In this document: one piece after another, positions 33,190-44,900 of the stretch
How the letters are laid out: every line of letters starts with the position of its first letter
Numbering within the stretch: position 1 is the stretch's first letter
Origin: Choristoneura fumiferana
Taxonomy: Eukaryota; Arthropoda; Insecta; Lepidoptera; Tortricidae
DNA length: 64,000 bases
Direction: 5' to 3'
NCBI RefSeq assembly: GCF_025370935.1
Contig: NC_133497.1
Location: forward strand, 2,343,103 to 2,407,102
Position numbers and translations under genes: made by a program
Notes under the pieces: generated by a model
The model's database searches: none
What the model was told of the DNA's origin: nothing
What the model saw: only the letters and a program-made list of their open reading frames with translations

Positions 33190-33680
33190 GGAGTTGCGTC
33201 TGCGGATATATCCACCGGAAGCACGTGGATGTCACACCAAAATTATTGTTAGTGTTCCACCAGTTTACTCTAAGCAAGGTATTGGATAAATAAACTTAAA
33301 GAAATTCTGATAAAAAATCCAAATTCAATAAATGAATACCTTGATGATAGATGACAAATTTAACATAAGTTAATAAATACATCCTAATAGAAAAAGGGAC
33401 AATGATGTAATATTCAATTGATTAAGAAATTTCAATAAAAGTCAAGATCAGTTTAATGTGATTGGTATTTAGCTCTGGCCCAAATTCTTAATTATTTGAA
33501 AGCTGCCCTCTTGTATAAATATTGCTTGACGAAAGGGTCTATGATGAAATAATCTGCGGAGTTGCGTCCTGCGGAGACGATCCACCGGACCACCAGGATG
33601 TCACTACCAAAATTATTGTATTGCCACCAGATTTACATAAGTATGCTACATTTCAAGTCAAACCGACTACGGGAAGTGGG
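33190..33680. repeat. Pair of related segments, ~370 bp apart
   Basis: GGAGTTGCGTCTGCGGA ... GATGTCACACCAAAATTATT (33190-33250) recurs as GGAGTTGCGTCCTGCGGA ... GATGTCACTACCAAAATTATT-like sequence at 33558-33625. They may be the two ends of one old element or separate copies. Confidence 0.5.
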
Positions 33681-33934
33681 TCTTTACCTGTCAAGATTTG
33701 AGCCGCACATATCGTACATAGGTACATACGAGTACATTGCAAGTTAAATAAGAGCTTGTAAAAAATAACACAAGAATTGCTCATTTAACGCAAGCACTGT
33801 TTACCCGACTTTCACCCAGTGCCGCTGTCAGGATTCCGCACACATTTGAACGCATAAGTGCGTTTGCGGCACCAAGCGTAAGTTCGAAAAACAATGCCGG
33901 CAGTGAATGCGTTATAAAGACATACTAATATTAG

Positions 33935-34200
33935 ACGACCGGATGTCCAAGTGGTTAGAGAACCTGACTATGAAGCTTGAGGTCCCGGGTTCGATTCCCG
34001 GCTGGGGCATATATTTGTATGAATAATACGAATGTTTGTTCTCGGGTCTTAGATGTTTAATATGTATTTAAGTACGTATTTATCTGTATAAGTATGTTTA
34101 TCCGTTGCCTAGTATCCATAGTACAAGCCTTGCATGCTCGTAGTTTGGGACTAGGTCAATTAGTGTCAAGTGTCCCATGATATTCCCATCATGATAGTCC
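33935..34200 (+). mobile_element. SINE A, full-length copy
   Basis: GACGACCGGATGTCCAAGTG head with GGTTCGATTCCC and the TGTCAAGTGTCCCATGATAT end. It is followed directly by a type-L LINE tail. Confidence 0.88.
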
Positions 34201-34206
34201 CATTTT

Positions 34207-34490
34207 GCAGGTGGTAGGACCTTGTGCAAGGTCCGCCCGGATTGCTACCACCATCTTACTCGCTAATCCTGCCGTGAAGCAGCAGTGCTTGCACTGTTGT
34301 GTTTCGGCGTGGAGTGTAAGACAGCCGGTGAAATTACTGGCACTTGAGGTATCCCATCTTAGGCCTCTAGGTTGGCAACGCATCTGCAATACCCCTGGTG
34401 TTGCAGATGTTTATGGGCGGTGGTGATCTCTTACCATCAGGAGACTCACTTGCTCGTTTGCCATCCAGTCGAATAAAAAAAAAAAATATT
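34207..34490 (+). mobile_element. Type-L LINE 3' end
   Basis: TTGCAGGTGGTAGGACCTTG to CATCCAGTCGAAT and an A-run at about 34477-34488. Confidence 0.87.
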
Positions 34491-34574
34491 CATTAGATTA
34501 AAAAGACGGCCATTTATCGCGCAGATCTCATTACCACTTGGCGCCATTTTGTCCTAACTAAGGTAAACGTATGA

Positions 34575-34925
34575 GTCCTCGTCACTTATGATTTGTTTTT
34601 GGAGTCTCTTTGTATTTTTTATTTCAACTCCAAATTTGTTACTTTTACGGTCATCCCGTGAAATACAACGAAAATACAAACTGAAACATGGATGCACAGA
34701 AAAAGACCAGAAAAAGAGAACAGCGCTGGGAATCGAACCCAGGTCCTCAGCATTCCGTGCTGCGTGCCATACCCCTACACCACCACTGGACAGGAGTTTA
34801 GACACAAATTTCTCCCATGCACCACACATTTCAGCCTGTTTTTTCTTTCTTAGCCACTTAAGCAGCGATACTAGCGACATCTATGTTTAAGCTCTCATCG
34901 CGAAAGATCAACACTCCTTCAAAAC
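34575..34925 (-). mobile_element. SINE C, near-complete copy
   Basis: Box B and box A are readable on the minus strand near 34730-34795, with the leading segment at the right and the AAATAAAAAATACAAAGAGA tail at the left. Confidence 0.75.
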
Positions 34926-34999
34926 TAACCACGTACCACCACTAACCATCCTCGTCGCTGTCCCAATAAAGAAAGAAAGAATAAATTTATTTACCTAAA

Positions 35000-35380
35000 T
35001 TCCATTGTTGGCATCTTTAATTTTATGTCATTTAGCCATAGAGATGATAGCAGGGTCTCGTCTATTGGACATTAGTGTTTCGAACACTTGGACGTTTACC
35101 TTACTTATGTATAGTTTTTATCATTGGTTATCCATTACAAACAGTAGTAGTTATGTGATACATTGACCGCAACCGAGTTCCGGCTGCATATAGTGTTTCT
35201 GAAGCCAAGGTCGACCGCAGAAGGAATAGCATTTGAAATAAGTATCAAGATGAGGCAATGATTGTTTCAGAATGGCATAGCGTTAGGCTGCGTCTCCAGC
35301 AGGGATGGGCGAGGTAGCTGAGCGGTGCAAGGACGCGTAGCGAGGACTGGTAGGTACGTATTATCCATACTAATCCATCC
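35000..35380. other. No recognisable gene
   Basis: Short frames only. AGGCTGCGTCTCCAGCAGGG near 35287 recalls a MITE end, but no partner is seen. Confidence 0.35.
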
Positions 35381-35384
35381 ATAC

Positions 35385-35505
35385 TTACTAATATTATAAA
35401 TGCGAATGTGTGTGTGTTTGTATGTATGTTTGTCCGTCTTTCACGTTGAAATGGAGCGACGGAACGACGTGATTTTTGGCATAGAGATAGTTTATGGGCC
35501 AGAGA
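35385..35505 (-). mobile_element. Retroposon tail fragment
   Basis: ACTAATATTATAAATGCGAA, a GTGTGTTTGTATGTATG run and CCGTCTTTCACGTTGAAATG match the inverse of the tail at 40556-40802. Confidence 0.6.
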
Positions 35506-35671
35506 GTGACAACAGGTGTTTACATTAATCTGATGACTCATACTTAGAGACAGATTTGATTAATTTGATGACCAAGATATTTCTTAGTGATAGATATAAT
35601 AATTAGGGTATCGCAGTTTAGTGACAAATCTAAATTTAAGTGACAGAAAATATAGTTCCCATAAGTAAATA

Positions 35672-35770
35672 GGTATCATGGGACACTTGACACCAATTGA
35701 CCTAGTCCCAAACTAAGCAAAGCTTGTACTATGGATTAGGCAACGGATAATCATAAACACACAAAAATTC
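35672..35770 (-). mobile_element. SINE A, 3' end only
   Basis: ATCATGGGACACTTGACACC and CTAGTCCCAAACTAAGCAAA on the plus strand are the inverse of the SINE A end. Confidence 0.75.
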
Positions 35771-35779
35771 CCGCTAAGT

Positions 35780-38320
35780 CCCGACCCAAGTTTAAGTTGT
35801 TCTAGTATATGAGACCGGCTGTGTCTTCCGAGCTAACACGCGAACTACTTTCTCAACTGGTTGAACTACCTACATAGAGTTAGTTCTGAGAGCGTGACAA
35901 CTGTTAAGACAAATATTAAGCCTTATAAGATAAGCATTGTGGATAAACATGGCAATACATGAGTATAAATTGTATTTATAATCATCCCACTATCCCACTA
36001 TTATTATAAATGCGAAAGTTTGTAAGTTTGTCTTTTTAGTTGTTTAACGACCGGATGGATAGCTAAAGAATTTACCCAGCTCAGTGTATAGCAAATTTAA
36101 AATGAATTTCTTTTCATTCTGCAACATTTCGTCAAGTTTTCTTTACACGGCTTGCTTAAATCATAATGGAACAACATAAACCACGTCTTAAAATGGTACA
36201 GTCGAGTTCATAACTTATGAGCTAAAATTTGATTAAAATATCGGAACACGCTTCTACGCCGTTAAAAATAGAGTCGTATTTAGATATCAAAGGTAGTTTT
36301 TTCTAGAATTATCTGGAAATAAGAAAGTATCGTAAAATTTTCTTACACAAAATACTAAAAAAAACAAATATTTTATTTGTATCAATTTTTTTTTACATTT
36401 TACAAAGAAAACAAACAAACAAGAAAACATAAATTGGTGTTAAAATATGTATTTTAATAATAGAGTATTATGGTTGAGATTTGTATGGATGTTTGTTAAT
36501 GCATTTTGTTGCATAATTAATGATATGAAATTAAACATTACATTAGTGTACGTTATAAAGGGGGTCCAGTAAGTAGTAAGTACCACCAAAATAAGGGGGA
36601 GATAGGTGGGCAAGTCATCTACTAAATATAGAAAAATGTTGCTTGCTAAATGTGTCACCGTTTTCGAGAAATTTAGATTTTTATATATATTTCTTTTAAT
36701 TTATAGGTAGGTAATTCAAAATCATTGGATTGATTATTTTACTGTATTTTTTTCATTGTAAAATAATCTTCAATAGTTTTACTTACCGATGTAAATAGTA
36801 ATTACCAGCAGCAAAATAGGAAAGAAAAAAAGAAAGGAAAATAAAATAAGTAGGTACATTTATTTACAAAAACACAAAACTCAACAATATTATTACAAAT
36901 AGACAACGCGAAGGATAGAATTAGGATAAGAACTTACGATTTTAAAAAACTGGTGCAGTTTTTTTTTTATTTCAATTTGTATTTTGTCTCTTCTAAACTA
37001 TGGTCAAGTTTGACCTATCCCAGTGAAAAAAAAAATGCTCACTGTTTAGCTTACTAGCTTTAAAACATATCCATGTAATGGACATTCAAAAACTATAAAT
37101 AAAATATCTTATAAACAAAAGATTCACAGAAAAAAAGTACTGTACAAATAATTAAAATACACTAAATATAGCTTCATGCCAGTACTACCACCTAACTATA
37201 GCAAAATTTTCAAAGAAATATTATTTATTAGTCTGCAATTTTCAAACAATGAGATTTAGGCTGCAAACCTCTGCAAATGCCTCGTCCAACACTTTATTTA
37301 AAAAGTACTGGCTGCCAAGACTTTGAACGCCTCCAAATTGAAATTAGGAATCTAAAAATAAATTTGCTTGCCATTTGTTTATTTTCAGATTTAAACCCTA
37401 TCTTACCGTTAACGGCCACGTAAATTTTGCGTTGTGATTCCAGTAGGTATTCAAAATCGTTAAGCAAAGATCCAAGCAAAAAGTCAATTGTTTAAAAAAT
37501 AAACAATTAAGATAACAACTACAAATCACGAAATTTACTTATCCACACAAAAGAGTCAAGACAGTTGCTAGCAAAGTGGTTTAACCTGTGCATTCTCTAT
37601 CAGTCAATTTGTCTACCATTTTATGGGTTGAGATGCATAATAAATATCTAGGAAATGACCTTACGGTTAAGGTCAAGTATTGTTCAGTTTTATCACGAGG
37701 TTTCTATCCTACAGATAACGTGAGCTCGCTGCACGGGTGTGTTCACTGCTTAATTGCTAAATTATGACACATACCTAGTATGAATGAACCACCATATTTT
37801 ATAGTTAGTATGTTAACTAAACTTAGTTTTAGAGTAGGTATCTTTCTTGTGTAATGTTATATACCTACCTACACTTCGTGTTTTAGACTTTTTTAGACTA
37901 TAAATAGTCTAGCGAATGTTTATCTCAACCAGTATCTGCCACATAAAATAAATTTGTTCCTTTGTTATTTTTTGTGATAACCTTGTACATGTTATTGCCC
38001 CAGCTACTAAACTATCGTCAGTTTATACTATAGTTATCTATCATATTCTTAGTAGCTCAAAAACTTTCGAACTGTAAATTAATTTGAAATATTAGTTTTT
38101 GAAAACCTAACGAATGCAATAAAATGTTACGTGAGCTCATCATGCATACAACTGCACATTGCACGCCGACACGTGACTATAAAGTCTACGCTTCACGCCG
38201 TACTATCACCAATACTATCGCCAATACGTGATAAGTGACATATAAACTATGACTCCTCACGGGTGACGCCATTTACCAGTTACCTAGTGAGAGGTGTGAA
38301 CCTAGCTCATTCTAAAGTAG
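35780..38320. other. 2.5-kb AT-rich stretch, no gene seen
   Basis: Long A and T runs and only short frames. A CGACCGGATGGATAGC phrase (36048) is a SINE A scrap. TAGTTAGTATGTTAAC ... GTATCTTTCTTGTGTAATG (37803-37858) is shared with the LINE tail at 50575. Confidence 0.4.
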
Positions 38321-38439
38321 GAATTTTAATTCTGGCCAGTCGTGTCGTTTCTTGAGGTAACAACAACAAATAAACAATGTAAACAATGTAAGTGTAAATT
38401 CGAATTTGGAAATAGATTAACAAATAGGAGTGACTGTTT

Positions 38440-38615
38440 TAAAAGGCCAGTTCGTTCAGTGTTATCAAAAGGAGACCGTAGGGGGAGAGAAGTCCTCGAG
38501 TGGCGACCACGAACAAGAAGACGAAGCGTAGTACTGACAACATCGTGAGCGGCAACCGACGGATGCAAGTGGCGAGACGGTCATTGTGGCGTTAAAAAGA
38601 AAGAAAGAAAGAAAA
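38440..38615 (+). pseudogene. RTE-type LINE C-terminus, decayed, with (GAAA)n tail
   Basis: The frame VLEWRPRTRRRSV, followed after a shift by DNIVSGNRRMQVARRS, resembles the GRP/RWTDD region of RTE elements. A GAAA repeat at about 38595-38614 could be its tail. Confidence 0.5.
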
Positions 38616-39228
38616 TACACAACACAAGACACAACAATAGTATTAAGTACAAATAGACAACACGTAGGAAAGTATGTGTCATTGCGGTTGTAAATCGGAC
38701 ACTGGCTCAGCATAATGCTGGAGCGTTAATAATAAACACCCCAGCGCTACGAAGATATACTACACAGTTTAAAGGCGTTCTAAGTAATGACTTTTTTAAG
38801 GGGTTTGTGGACGTCTTCCAGCTAACAAGATGAATCAAATAGAGATAACATTATTTTTGCGGAAGTTTTACCAATGGAAAAACTCAGTGGAAACACTCAG
38901 TGGATCATGTCTCCAGAAGTGTGGCGTGAAAATTGTAGCTAGACGATCCGGAGCGAAGAAGGTAGGTACCTATCTACCTAAAACACGGAACACCCGTAAA
39001 TGGGTATTGAGTAGTATAATAAAAGTAACAGTCAAGGTGGTGGAAATCCAGTTAGGTATTATGATAAATAAGAATATTATGCCTTGAACGCAGAATCCAG
39101 CTTTTATCTTCTTCAATGGGGAATGGATGGAAAATTTAGAAATGCTTGAAACATTTTATATCAATAGGAATAACATTTCTAATTAACAGAAAAAAATATC
39201 AGATTTTTAAGTAGCATTAATTAATTTA

Positions 39229-39876
39229 AAACCAGCCAAGAGCGGATCGGACACGCCCGAAATAGGGTTCCGTAGCCATTACGAAAAAATTAAGTAATGT
39301 TTTTCTAAGTATTTCGTACTTTATACGGAATCTTCCAAGTTTAGGTATATTTTATACCTTTGCTATTTACTCTTAAACTACTAATAATTCTCAGGCAAAA
39401 TTAGCCGTTATAGTTTTCCTTGAAAGTTTGATATACTTACTACCATATACCATCCGGAATTTTTACAAATTTTTCCACCGGTTTAGATTTTAGAGGGGGG
39501 GGGGGGACGCTCGATTTTAATGAAAATTTGCACTTTCAAGTTTAATATTTCGCAAACAAATCACTGAATCGGAAAATCGTCTTAGCAAACCCCTAATGGT
39601 TTTAAAATACCTATCCAACGATACCTATAGGGTTGGATGAGAAAAAAAATCACCCCCACTTTACGCCTATGGGAGGTACCCTTAATTTTTTTTTATTTTT
39701 TATTGTACTATTTTGTCGGCATAGTTTACATATATATGTACCCGTGCAAAATTACAGCTTTCTAGCATTGATAGTCCCTGAGCAAAGCCGCGGACGGACA
39801 GACAGACAGAACTATAAGGAACAGAGAAACTATAAGGGTTCCGTTTTTGCCATTTTGGGTCCGGAACCCTAAAAAA
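39229..39876 (-). mobile_element. MITE family G, full copy
   Basis: AACCAGCCAAGAGCGGATCG at one end and CCGGAACCCTAAAAAA at the other, with a G-run at about 39497-39506. Confidence 0.85.
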
Positions 39877-39954
39877 GAGGTTTCTTTACCGCCAAATTAC
39901 GACAGTTCCTACACAGTTACAAAGACAGTTAGAAAGTCTCTGTGTATATACGAG

Positions 39955-40030
39955 TATAAACCTGTTTTTCTGTATTGCTTGCTATGTGTTGGTGTGCAAT
40001 AAAGGGTTATTGTATTGTATTGTATTGTCC
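39955..40030 (+). mobile_element. LINE tail with (TATTG)n
   Basis: GTGCAATAAAGGGTTATTGT and further TATTG units are the 3' end of a type-J LINE like 57068-57998. Confidence 0.65.
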
Positions 40031-40555
40031 GATTGGTTACGAGTTGTTCCATAGTCCAGAATAAAGATCATTAAAAAAGAATTTTATGTGTCTTTGACTC
40101 GATTGTTTTGACTACTTTTGACAGGTGACAATCTTTACCAGGCCGGATAATACTGACATGGAAATACCGACCCTGTTTTTCATGAACACGCCCATAGAAA
40201 CTGAACTGACATGAGCTTCTTCATGAGTTGTTTTTAAACACAGAAACATTTTTTTGACATTTATCTCAACACGTTTTTCCAGAAAAAGCCAAGGACGATT
40301 TTTCAATTAGTGGAGAAACGCCCAAAGTTGAAAAGAACAGTCAAAAAAATATCGATTCTTTTACGAGCATATAAAGTTGTGTCCATAATGGCCCAGGAAA
40401 ATAGCTTCACGGTTGAAAAGTCGCATTTAAACAGTGTCAAATGAATGTCGTTATTCGGTGCCTATTGTTATCGTGTTTACTGTTTTGATGCAAATGAGTG
40501 TACAGAGAAATGAGTCATTTGAACAGGTAAGTACGTAAATTAATGTTATAATTAC

Positions 40556-40802
40556 TAGCTTTAGCCCGCGGATTCGCCCGCGTTGAATTCGGTTATCGCG
40601 CGCTGTTCCCTCGGGAACTGTGCATTTTTTCGAGATAAAAAGTAGCCTATGTCACTCTCTGGCCCATAAACTATCTCTATGCCAAAAAATACGGCGATCC
40701 GTCGCTCCGTTTCGACGTGAAAGACGGACGAGCATACAAACACACAAACATACATACAAACACACAAACACAGTACACTTTCGCATTTATAATAATTAGT
40801 AT
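40556..40802 (+). mobile_element. Retroposon tail, complete-looking
   Basis: It runs from TAGCTTTAGCCCGCGG via AAAAAGTAGCCTATGTCACT to TTCGCATTTATAATAATTAG. Confidence 0.7.
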
Positions 40803-41176
40803 GGATCAGCATTTAATGAACCATTATATGACAGTTGAATAGTAATTCCGAGATTTGACTAAATTAGGGTTGTCTCTAAAATGTTTTTCTTTCAAATTAT
40901 TAATTTCCACACTGTTTCATATGTACCAACGATTTTTTTAACTGTAAGTACGTCAGGATTGTTATAAAACTAACTTAACGTAACCCATAGGGTTCTTCAG
41001 GATAGTCCTGAAATATATCCTGAAAAGTTTATAGTTTCAGAAAGAAAATCGTTCGTCCATATGAAACAGTTGGAAAAGGAATCATTTGGGATAAAGGTTT
41101 TCGCTGAAAAGCCAGGATTTCCCTTAATTAGACATCGTCACAGAATAAATAATAGCACTCGAGGCAACCGCTGAAT

Positions 41177-41196
41177 AGGCCACTCCGGAGTGGCCT
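41177..41196. repeat. Perfect 20-bp palindrome
   Basis: AGGCCACTCCGGAGTGGCCT is its own reverse complement. Function unknown; it may be part of a MITE. Confidence 0.9.
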
Positions 41197-41235
41197 CCAG
41201 CATCTACTTGTAGCGGAAGATCCTGGCCCTGTCTG

Positions 41236-41355
41236 TACTACGAAGTGCAAAATTCGAACTTCGTATCTTGCCGTCCCGCTGACGCTTATATTATTTAATA
41301 CGAGAGTGAGAGGGACGGAACGACACGAACTTCGAATTTCGCAGTAGCCCCGCTG
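41236..41355. mobile_element. Palindromic MITE, family P, copy 2
   Basis: GTACTACGAAGTGCAAAATTCG to CACGAACTTCGAATTTCGCA, a diverged copy. The left arm has lost some matches. Confidence 0.8.
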
Positions 41356-41554
41356 ATATCGTGTCTATACTCTACTCTATGCCTTCTATTATCTTTTTAT
41401 CTACTTTTACAAATGAACGTCTGCCACCTAGCTTAACCCGTGGCTAACAGAGCGTGCAGTTTATTTAAATGTTAATTAATGCCGATTTTAAAGCAAGTGG
41501 CTGTTTCGAGTATATTTTCTTTAAAGTTTTTTTAAGGCGGTCGGTTCTTTATTT

Positions 41555-41680
41555 TTATTCATCATCCTCATAGCAGCCGTAGGACGTCCACTGTTGGACA
41601 GAGGCCTGCCCCATAGACCTTCAGTTGCCTCGGTTGGCAGCGGCCTGCATCTACAGCAGCAGGTCAGTCCATCTCGTTAT
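41555..41680 (-). mobile_element. RTE-type LINE C-terminal scrap
   Basis: TCATCATCCTCATAGCAGCC and GACGTCCACTGTTGGACAGA are the inverse of a typical endonuclease-RT element C-terminus (QQW-type ending). No intact frame remains. Confidence 0.55.
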
Positions 41681-41737
41681 TTTTTTGTATTTAGATGCTT
41701 TATCTTTGAATTTTATCTGTGACAATTGTACTCTATT

Positions 41738-41830
41738 AGCTTTTTCCCGCGGCTTCGCCCGCGTGGAATTCAGTTAACGCGCGCTGTTCACTCGGGAACT
41801 GCATTTTTCCGGGATAAAAAGATAATATAC
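41738..41830 (+). mobile_element. Retroposon tail, 5' part only
   Basis: CCCGCGGCTTCGCCCGCGTG and a GGGATAAAAAG block, then cut off. Confidence 0.65.
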
Positions 41831-42158
41831 CTTATGGAAAATGTTAGTTACGCGGTTACCAAAACTAACGTTTTCCTAAGTATGAAGAGAGCGCTTGGAA
41901 ACCCCGTAAAAGCCCACGCGAGCGAGCGAGATGTCATGCTATTAACAATATACGCCACTATCGCCGCGTAGACTCGCCGCGCCGCCGCCGGTCGCAATCA
42001 GCGCCACTAGCCATGTCGCGGATTACTTATGCAATTCATAGTATTTTACGTAAAATAAAGCGCGCTAAATTATTAAAGTGATGTTTATAAGGCAAGCCCG
42101 GCTTTTGGGCTTCTATGTAAGGACCGCCACTGACGCGGTATTGCAGTATCATCTACGC

Positions 42159-42580
42159 CAGGGTTTCTCAAACTTATGGCTCCACGTACCCCTGTTAAAG
42201 TTTCTAGACGACAGCGAACCCCTACCTCCCCCCCCCCCCCAAAGAAAGTAATAAAACTGGCTGTTGGAGAAACTAAGTTTATTTTTATTTCAATCATCAT
42301 GATAATATAATGTACTTATATTATTTATTTCAATAAAAGGTAGCAAATATAGATAAAGGAATCTAAGAATCGTCTTGCCAACGAAAATACAAACTGAAAC
42401 AAATAACAACAAATAACAAACAAATAAGTAACAAATTTGGAGTTGAAATAAAAAATACTCCAAAAACCAATCTTAATCATCTTGCCAGTCTTGCAGCCAT
42501 CACGTAAACCTTGTCGCGAACCCCCTACCGTCGAATAGCGAACCCCTAGGGTTTCGCGTACCCCACTTTGAGAAACCCTG
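42159..42580 (-). mobile_element. hAT-like element, family H, copy 2
   Basis: Ends CAGGGTTTCTCAAACTT and ACTTTGAGAAACCCTG, with a perfect 8-bp duplication ATCTACGC at 42151-42158 and 42581-42588. The body matches 8228-8630 in inverse, including the SINE C 3' segment. Confidence 0.92.
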
Positions 42581-42588
42581 ATCTACGC

Positions 42589-42705
42589 TATGTCACTCTC
42601 TGGCCCATACTATCTCCATGCCAAAAATCACGTGGATCCGTCGCTCCGTTTCGACGTGAAAGACGGACAAACATAAAAACACACACACAGTTGCATTTAT
42701 AATAT
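42589..42705 (+). mobile_element. Retroposon tail fragment
   Basis: TGTCACTCTCTGGCCCATAC, CGTCGCTCCGTTTCGACGTG and a TTGCATTTATAATATA end. The hAT element copy 2 sits directly at its start and probably interrupted it. Confidence 0.6.
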
Positions 42706-42757
42706 ATGAATGGATTTTGTAACTACTCATGTCATTAAATTCTATAATATGTTTCTT

Positions 42758-43030
42758 CACACACAGGCATCCTCTCAGAACAAGAGGGCTTGGGCCATAG
42801 TTCCCACGCAGGCCCAGTGCGGATTGGGAACTTCACACACACCATTGAATTGCTTCGCAGATTTGTGCAGGTTTCCTCACGATGTTTTCCTTCACCGCAA
42901 AGCTCGTGGTAAATTTCAAATGTAATTCCGCACATGAATTTCGAAAAACTCAAGAGGTGCGAGCCGGGGTTTGAACCCACGACCGTCTGCTTGAGAGGCG
43001 ATAGGTCAAACCACTAGGCCACCACGGCTT
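42758..43030 (-). mobile_element. SINE B, full copy
   Basis: The minus strand starts AGCCGTGGTGGCCTAGTGGT (box A) and has GGTTCAAACCCCGGCTCGCA (box B). The body has ACCACGAGCTTTGCGGTGAA. The other copy is at 60019. Confidence 0.85.
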
Positions 43031-43289
43031 TGTATGTTTACGGAAGAACTACTTAAGTACTTACTTACGTTTTGCTTCAGTTATGGCCACGCAGTTTTTG
43101 TTCGATTTGGTAACATACAAAACGCATTGAAGCGTTACCCCTTTAATTGATGATAATAAGCCTTTAATCTTTAATCCTACTAATACAACGAAAGTGAAAG
43201 TTTGTCAGTATGTTGGCTTTGTTTGTGATTCTCGTGCAAACTGCTGAACGAAATAAAATATTTCGATATTAATGAACTAAAAGAATTTC

Positions 43290-43470
43290 CTTGCTCACCC
43301 GCGACCTTACGATAGCTAAGCTTATGCAAAATATGCGTGTTCATGCAGTTCCTCCACCTCCACACTGTAAGAACACACACAAATCACACAAACCCATCTA
43401 TCACCACCACCACACTACACTGACGCGTTTCGAACTCAACCAGAGCTCATCTTCAGAGTGACACAACCGT
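43290..43470 (-). mobile_element. PLE family 2 terminal fragment
   Basis: It joins the hammerhead-like motif to a segment with GTGGAGGTGGAGGAACTGCA and CGTAAGGTCGCGGGTGAGCA. The latter recurs at 25866, 51565 and 52440. No coding part remains here. PLE assignment is inferred from the ribozyme-like terminus. Confidence 0.55.
43416..43462 (-). ncRNA. Type I hammerhead-ribozyme-like motif
   Basis: Read 5' to 3' on the minus strand: stem I strand CACU; core CUGAAGA; one extra U; stem II GAGCUC, loop UGGUU, GAGUUC; GAAA; a two-pair stem III; the cleavage triplet GUC; and AGUG closing stem I. Every conserved core base is present (position 7 may be any base); the extra U before stem II is unusual. 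Hammerheads with tiny stem III are known in Penelope-like elements. Activity is untested. Confidence 0.55.
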
Positions 43471-43674
43471 ACACCATGCTACCAGTTGTTAGACTAACGA
43501 ACCACAACCACCGTTTTAACTTGTCACTGTAACTCCCCAAGTACCCACATACGTTTTATGAAACAAAACAAAACTACCCACAAATTATTAATATTTTTTT
43601 TTAATTTCGATATTGTCTTAAAATCGGGTGGTCTTGTTGCCTAACACACTTGGATTGGAATAACAATCGTTTTC

Positions 43675-43945
43675 ACCAATACTTAACTAGTGTTTACAAA
43701 TTCCAGTGGGAATTCCCGAAAATTAAATCGTGGTTTTCGTTGACGTTACATTAAAAACAATCATGTCTAATTTCAGAGACTCTAAGCCCAGCTGTTGTTG
43801 TTTCAAAATTTAATCCCTATCCCGTGGGAATATCGGAATAAAAAGTAGCCTATGTTTTATTCCAGATGTTCAGCTATCTCGTAAAGGAGTAACAAACATA
43901 CTCACTCACTCACTCACTCACAAACGTTTGCATTTATAATACTAG
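43675..43945 (+). mobile_element. Retroposon tail
   Basis: ATTCCAGTGGGAATTCCCGA, AAAAAGTAGCCTATGTTTTA, an (ACTC)n stretch at 43897-43918 and TTGCATTTATAATACTAGAG. Confidence 0.65.
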
Positions 43946-44612
43946 AGGTTACCCGTGGCTTCGCATACGTAAACTATTCGGTCTGTACCCCTAGTGTAAG
44001 TTATCGGTTACAAAATACGTATCGATCGCGTTCGCGTTAAAATCTCAATTTATATGGAAACACGAACAGCGCCTCTAGCGGAACGTTTGCGATGTTCGTG
44101 TTTCAATACAAATTGAGATTTTAACGCGAACGCGATCGAGACGTATTTTGTAACCGATAACTTACACTGAGGGCACTGGTAGTTACATGACAATTGAATT
44201 TCCGGGATTTTACAAAATTACCCTGGGAATTCTCAAAATTTACAATCATGGTCCTCATTGAGGATTGTGTAAAGATCAACTGTCCAAATTTCAAAACTCT
44301 AAACCCAGCGGTTGAGATTTCAAGATTTTATCCCTATCCCGTGGGAATATCGGGATAGAAGGTAGCCTATGTGATATTCAAGAGGTCTAGCTACCTACAT
44401 ACCAAATTTCGTGACTCTAAGCCCAGCGGTTGTTATTTTGAGATTTTATCCCCATCCCGTGGGGATATCGGGATAAGAAGTATCCTATGTTTTGATCCAG
44501 GTTATAAAACAACTTTTGCCAAATTTCATCCAAATCCGTCCAGCAGTTTCAGCGTGAAGAAGTAACAAACATACTCACTCACTCACAAACTTTCGCATTT
44601 ATAATATTAGTC
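43946..44612 (+). mobile_element. Retroposon tail, long, split by MITE Q
   Basis: It starts TTACCCGTGGCTTCGCATAC, is interrupted at 43986-44175, and continues with two successive CCCAGCGGTTG..GGGATA blocks to TTCGCATTTATAATATTAG. The doubled block suggests an internal duplication. Confidence 0.7.
43986..44175. mobile_element. Palindromic MITE, family Q, copy 3
   Basis: CCTAGTGTAAGTTATCGG to CCGATAACTTACACTGAGGG with the CGCCTCTAGCGGAACG centre. Confidence 0.87.
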
Positions 44613-44724
44613 GGATAATGAACTAAAACAAGTTTTAAATTACATATTACCCTGCATTTCCATTAAAAAAAAATTACACTTTAAAAAATTAGGTAGGTGT
44701 ATTGTCATTAAAATTTAGAAAAAA

Positions 44725-44900
44725 ACCAGTCAAATCAAAATATCTTTATCTTAGGAATGTCAAAAATCTACACCTGTTCGGAAATTCTCTGATAAGAAGA
44801 CTCCGGCAAGAAACTCAACGAGGTAAGTATTTATTTGAAACTAAAATAGATTTACAACGTTATTTAGCGACTGACCTCACAAGTATATATTTGTAACCTT
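44725..44900 (-). mobile_element. LINE 3' end (type K), diverged
   Basis: TCAAAATATCTTTATCTTAG and CTCCGGCAAGAAACTCAACG are shared with the better copy at 51672-51850. Confidence 0.6.

Noticed and set aside
42710..42925. 71-codon plus-strand frame
   Set aside because: It is antisense to SINE B.
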